This document shows positions 63,301-64,000 of a stretch of DNA of 64,000 bases, piece by piece; position 1 is the first letter of the stretch; the number at the start of each line of letters is the position of its first letter. A program made the position numbers and the translations under genes. The DNA comes from JBBQVS01 sp964657325 (lineage in GTDB: Bacteria; Chloroflexota; Ktedonobacteria; Ktedonobacterales; Ktedonobacteraceae). The DNA is taken from assembly GCA_964657325.1 (NCBI GenBank), contig CAZZVE010000007.1:1-64000 (forward strand), in the 5' to 3' direction. Under the pieces are notes generated by a model that saw nothing but the letters and a program-made list of their open reading frames with translations, did no database searches and was not told the DNA's origin.

Positions 63301-64000
63301 GCCCAGACTCATTCCCGCGTCATTGGGAAACGCCAGTGGTGTGTCACCTTTGTTGAAGTTGAAGACGATGTCGGGCGTCAGATGCCCGCTGGCCGGGATC
63401 GTCCCGAAGAGGTTCGCGAAACTATTCTGGATGGGCGGGCTGAAGTCGATGCTCTCCAACGCTTGCACCGCCCGCGAATCCACCGTATTGGTGAAACAGG
63501 TGTTAACCTTGATAATGCTACCGTTTGGGATGTTAGGGCTATAGTTCCCAGTTCCCGTCTGTACCGTGCCAACGGTCAGGGTGTAGGAGCCAGGTTGTTG
63601 GGAAAGGGTTACCGGTACGGTGATCGTGAAGGTGCTGATGCCCATACTGAAGGCCCAAGTGTGATTGATGTGGCCCTGCAACTGCCGATCCCCCACATTA
63701 TCGATAAGGTACTTGTCGTATTGCTCGTTCCAAGAGTAATTGACGGTGCTAGGGGCCTGCAACTGGATGGTGAACTGGCCGTTCTCGTTCTGGGTCACGC
63801 TCTGGAAAGCTGGAGAGAAGTTAGAGAACGAGCCACTCGTGAGCTTGATGACGACGTTATCCGCTTCTACCGATCCGCCGCCGGAGAAATGGGCCATCGT
63901 GATTTTGGAAACGGATGCATTGGTGTCGGGCGGTACCAAGCTAGAGAGGGCCTTGAGCATCAGGCTGGCTATGGTCTGCTGGGTCAAGTACTCAATGCCA
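57307..64000 (-). CDS. Giant BPI/TULIP-like multi-domain protein (partial, 5' end outside window)
   Basis: At least 2226 residues, numbered here from an in-frame TTG at 63987; the frame stays open to the window edge. Residues about 40-345 and 590-700 resemble the BPI/LBP (TULIP) lipid-binding fold: HVHFYASDYEFNELFWAFY and LYQKYPNLYMTLDV correspond to the conserved SDYFFN...F-KKFPN of BPI. Between them, about residues 345-590 hold three helical repeats (LPxxxYxAL...). Residues 774 onward (ATG 61668, with its own ribosome site) form a second part with a hydrophobic region (1210-1330) and repeated beta modules (SWTIGGTTPTYSL). No signal peptide is visible within the window. Confidence 0.7.
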   Translation of the reverse strand, partial: GIEYLTQQTIASLMLKALSSLVPPDTNASVSKITMAHFSGGGSVEADNVVIKLTSGSFSNFSPAFQSVTQNENGQFTIQLQAPSTVNYSWNEQYDKYLIDNVGDRQLQGHINHTWAFSMGISTFTITVPVTLSQQPGSYTLTVGTVQTGTGNYSPNIPNGSIIKVNTCFTNTVDSRAVQALESIDFSPPIQNSFANLFGTIPASGHLTPDIVFNFNKGDTPLAFPNDAGMSLGVTGNVTWQGNAYSGGTPPSLGMPSMPKANHVHFYASDYEFNELFWAFYKDGRLNTTITSGQLTDKTLLYTSTYANTSLNALYQKYPNLYMTLDVTPQSASTVTFKNVYDLVYGDNGVLTTQEVQLPVATYTALQSLGPGLSGNAQGSVYLTQASYQTALQSALGSNVDSKTLQQIEDASVVIGPFSQVYQVTQNGLNLLQQNLPSGVYNALSSGLTVGQVFVDKAWLLVAIENALNSLALTNQYASDIEAAFALQGNYKQLYWVTPGTNGALSTLVNPLPADVYNALAGLGNVVFEDQTSFVSAVQNAIGSDAAPYIEQITSAAQLVGAIVTQALLVGVNVIKGGQSIPAFTVRIDETNFQQNFHLGIGPNNTQTIQFDFQLINGETEATLVSSNIPGINVSDFTEVWNLGMHDAYQNVMRSLGRAGVPLPFMAGFQFLFDQATVAVQPGYTDVLTDVEFIGTPAFIQALAREPGTADLSSLLRPRAVAAHGTQPGREPTGYGKSSRLSGLSRTRTALRRRDLYVLVPSLLARLAMDGSRKEFDMSLKQKPGVHTNAPLSATETFDFHLALGHIPDVEQFHLIVGAQEIPLKQHSQKTLSVHASKNKALGLLHEGAHLEFTHYVEGVELPAGHTSILRVMYPSQTAPISELALMAVHIPLCVRTEQRRQHLPRTAQGMPVGLALRGITTLPPHEDAVTAANDADHLLTATSTAASLVFMHPQLSSTNASIAGKIMDNHINSPDNITNIQHFQSQISRQGANWQTTAISKDKDGNVLTWGPGFSQAGQPVYHNQLSQTTITAAGGAMTLPLTTSQQPSNLEGACWNVNQGVGAVSHISPEASSALRTGRARAKAALTESTGYSFTVNNLTPGCGLTIDDNSMDYTPDPTTPSAGTITINVGNSFLRTLSAYVQYLDDHDKVIPLGIDYPGDYQLVDYVSSSDVFMGIPLPNDPTVLSFPWIAGAAKVRLVHGGMGLGQWDNHACLHGACLTGVFNYLIPGLFLLAGAGLDETAWFKAILKDDEFRAAGIKIILSTFGAEAASGLSLTNIASICYAFMDASGGFLVMKAVGTGLEKLQKTIIEKLTESALEKAIPAVNVIFQIANRAMDLEEMLVSTIEILCSPAVYEVDIVRTLNLRVTVSPDPTHGTSENPAVWPLESVSYEAIVQYQGGTAHQQSAGMAGVTSSQPIKLSFDALPAGGSLQVKFNVYSATGFLCGQFTGAWIPAALPEGSDTLTVVGSIQENLIPLTASTLYQYKQKLVYNQVASAHMWQASQFTLDVSEAKALDQEQISTNVSNVFQQNGCTLSTSAKVDVLDPGNAWTITDGSTIYRLAMQQEPQSDGKTVTVLMVNTANVPLKVVTDLSADDTGHNLAKLVNITMNDKAYMLGYCWRASGQNIPETGGQFPVSTQIHAFQNINVLAQPEASLKFSASGFVNQPAIVYDQFGPAPLFSIPSSFSDELDKGGAVATDLATLFEAFTYPLPSNTVATVVTQGASWTIGGTTPTYSLVRVTDVIEIHPYPFEPISQRNFYVQPTSDSPTSYQYQLRQITLDNKTPFDMNQTQSFGLFTLPFNDDFVVHPQGYVIAISYSLSRMMILKLPDTPSADDKVVSAILVSGPAGDPAKLDPTTKQEARQGLMNGPCALAVTADGRVLVLEQGLGTSTAPARIQSFDVNGNPVPSFDGSAVTTLPTSLSTDLDAGLVSVALRQAFATAGAPLSSIWLIRAGTTVYRLSEEGGNVVVTSDGANLSTNWTVTSQGTTYQLSLQGSNITVAKGGATLFTMPASVMTGLNQGTTTEGVADAFSQHGITLVPPISLTGDQFTLDPAMVAELVEGKVPSSLSAGLTVRGLPQLPATATVTGNVSVTVREPGKSWTLQDQQASSSYKISLDTGSNTLAVVDLLATAPLHNQQSGITYISMSTERKGYIYVLSYTGDGSSVNDYGLDIYQPNGTWLARTAGVNAAKIVVDMWRNLYTLNYESFQGPGGRTEPSVSTWTPSS
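61666..61683 (-). promoter_or_regulatory. Internal ribosome site and in-frame ATG inside the giant gene
   Basis: AGGAAGGAG (61683-61675 on the minus strand), 6-bp spacer, ATG at 61668, the best ribosome site in this region, in frame with the surrounding gene. It would yield a separate 1453-residue product (MSLKQKPGVHTNAPL...). The stretch just before it (residues about 700-773) is Arg/Ser/Pro-rich and looks like a linker or former gene end. Confidence 0.55.

Overview
The window looks like part of a chromosome from a spore-forming, filamentous member of the Chloroflexota (Ktedonobacteria-like). This is inferred from gene content: an HTH-NB-ARC protein with 14 WD40 repeats, an IclR regulator with an apparently leaderless promoter, a PKN-type Ser/Thr kinase with a lectin-like C-terminus, LVIVD and GXWXG/DUF4334 proteins, and very many degraded insertion sequences and duplicated loci. 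No rRNA, tRNA or CRISPR array was recognised.

Layout. 0-20.4 kb is mostly intact chromosomal genes: methyltransferase, MFS exporter, LVIVD propeller, NmrA-type reductase with divergent TetR regulator (and a coupled 10-residue leader peptide), TPR and TPR-AAA proteins, NCS1 permease, a divergent TrpD-like protein beside a sigma-70-like factor, the WD40 STAND protein, an aspartoacylase-family hydrolase, an amidohydrolase, an encapsulated-ferritin-type protein and YwbE. 20.4-31 kb is a graveyard. It holds a relic copy of the aromatic cluster with a 7.7-kb internal deletion, two copies of a nitroreductase-like gene (one intact, one frameshifted and preceded by an IS1182-type insertion), an internally deleted ornithine cyclodeaminase gene, a Ser/Thr kinase, a miniature IS and a VOC gene. 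31-37.1 kb is a visibly GC-richer island: XRE repressor with a palindromic promoter/operator, MIG/MutY-like glycosylase, RadC, tandem-repeat and recombinase-like proteins of unknown role. 37-42.6 kb contains an orphan ClpX-type zinc finger, a broken PIN toxin-antitoxin pair interrupted by a miniature IS200/IS605-like element, IS6 and DDE transposase relics, and the C-terminal part of a TnsD/TniQ-like protein.

42.7-53.7 kb is an aromatic catabolic cluster: DinB-fold protein, FAH-family hydrolase, aquaporin, aryl-alcohol dehydrogenase, aldehyde dehydrogenase and IclR regulator on the minus strand; gentisate-1,2-dioxygenase-like cupin, FAD monooxygenase and benzoate-CoA-ligase-like enzyme on the plus strand. 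Together they could take an aryl alcohol to the acid and its CoA thioester, hydroxylate it to the gentisate level, cleave the ring and hydrolyse the product. 53.9-64 kb is a minus-strand group of surface-type proteins. It is headed by a giant protein, running off the window edge, whose N-terminal part resembles the BPI/LBP (TULIP) lipid-binding fold. A pentapeptide-repeat protein and two small membrane proteins follow.

A family of interspersed repeats (TGTCATTA terminus plus CCATAGTTTTGCAGA sites) occurs at 21.7, 25.9, 27.4, 38.9, 42.3 and 53.7 kb. It borders many of the rearranged blocks and looks like the ends of a Tn7/TniQ-type transposon family. That reading is an inference.
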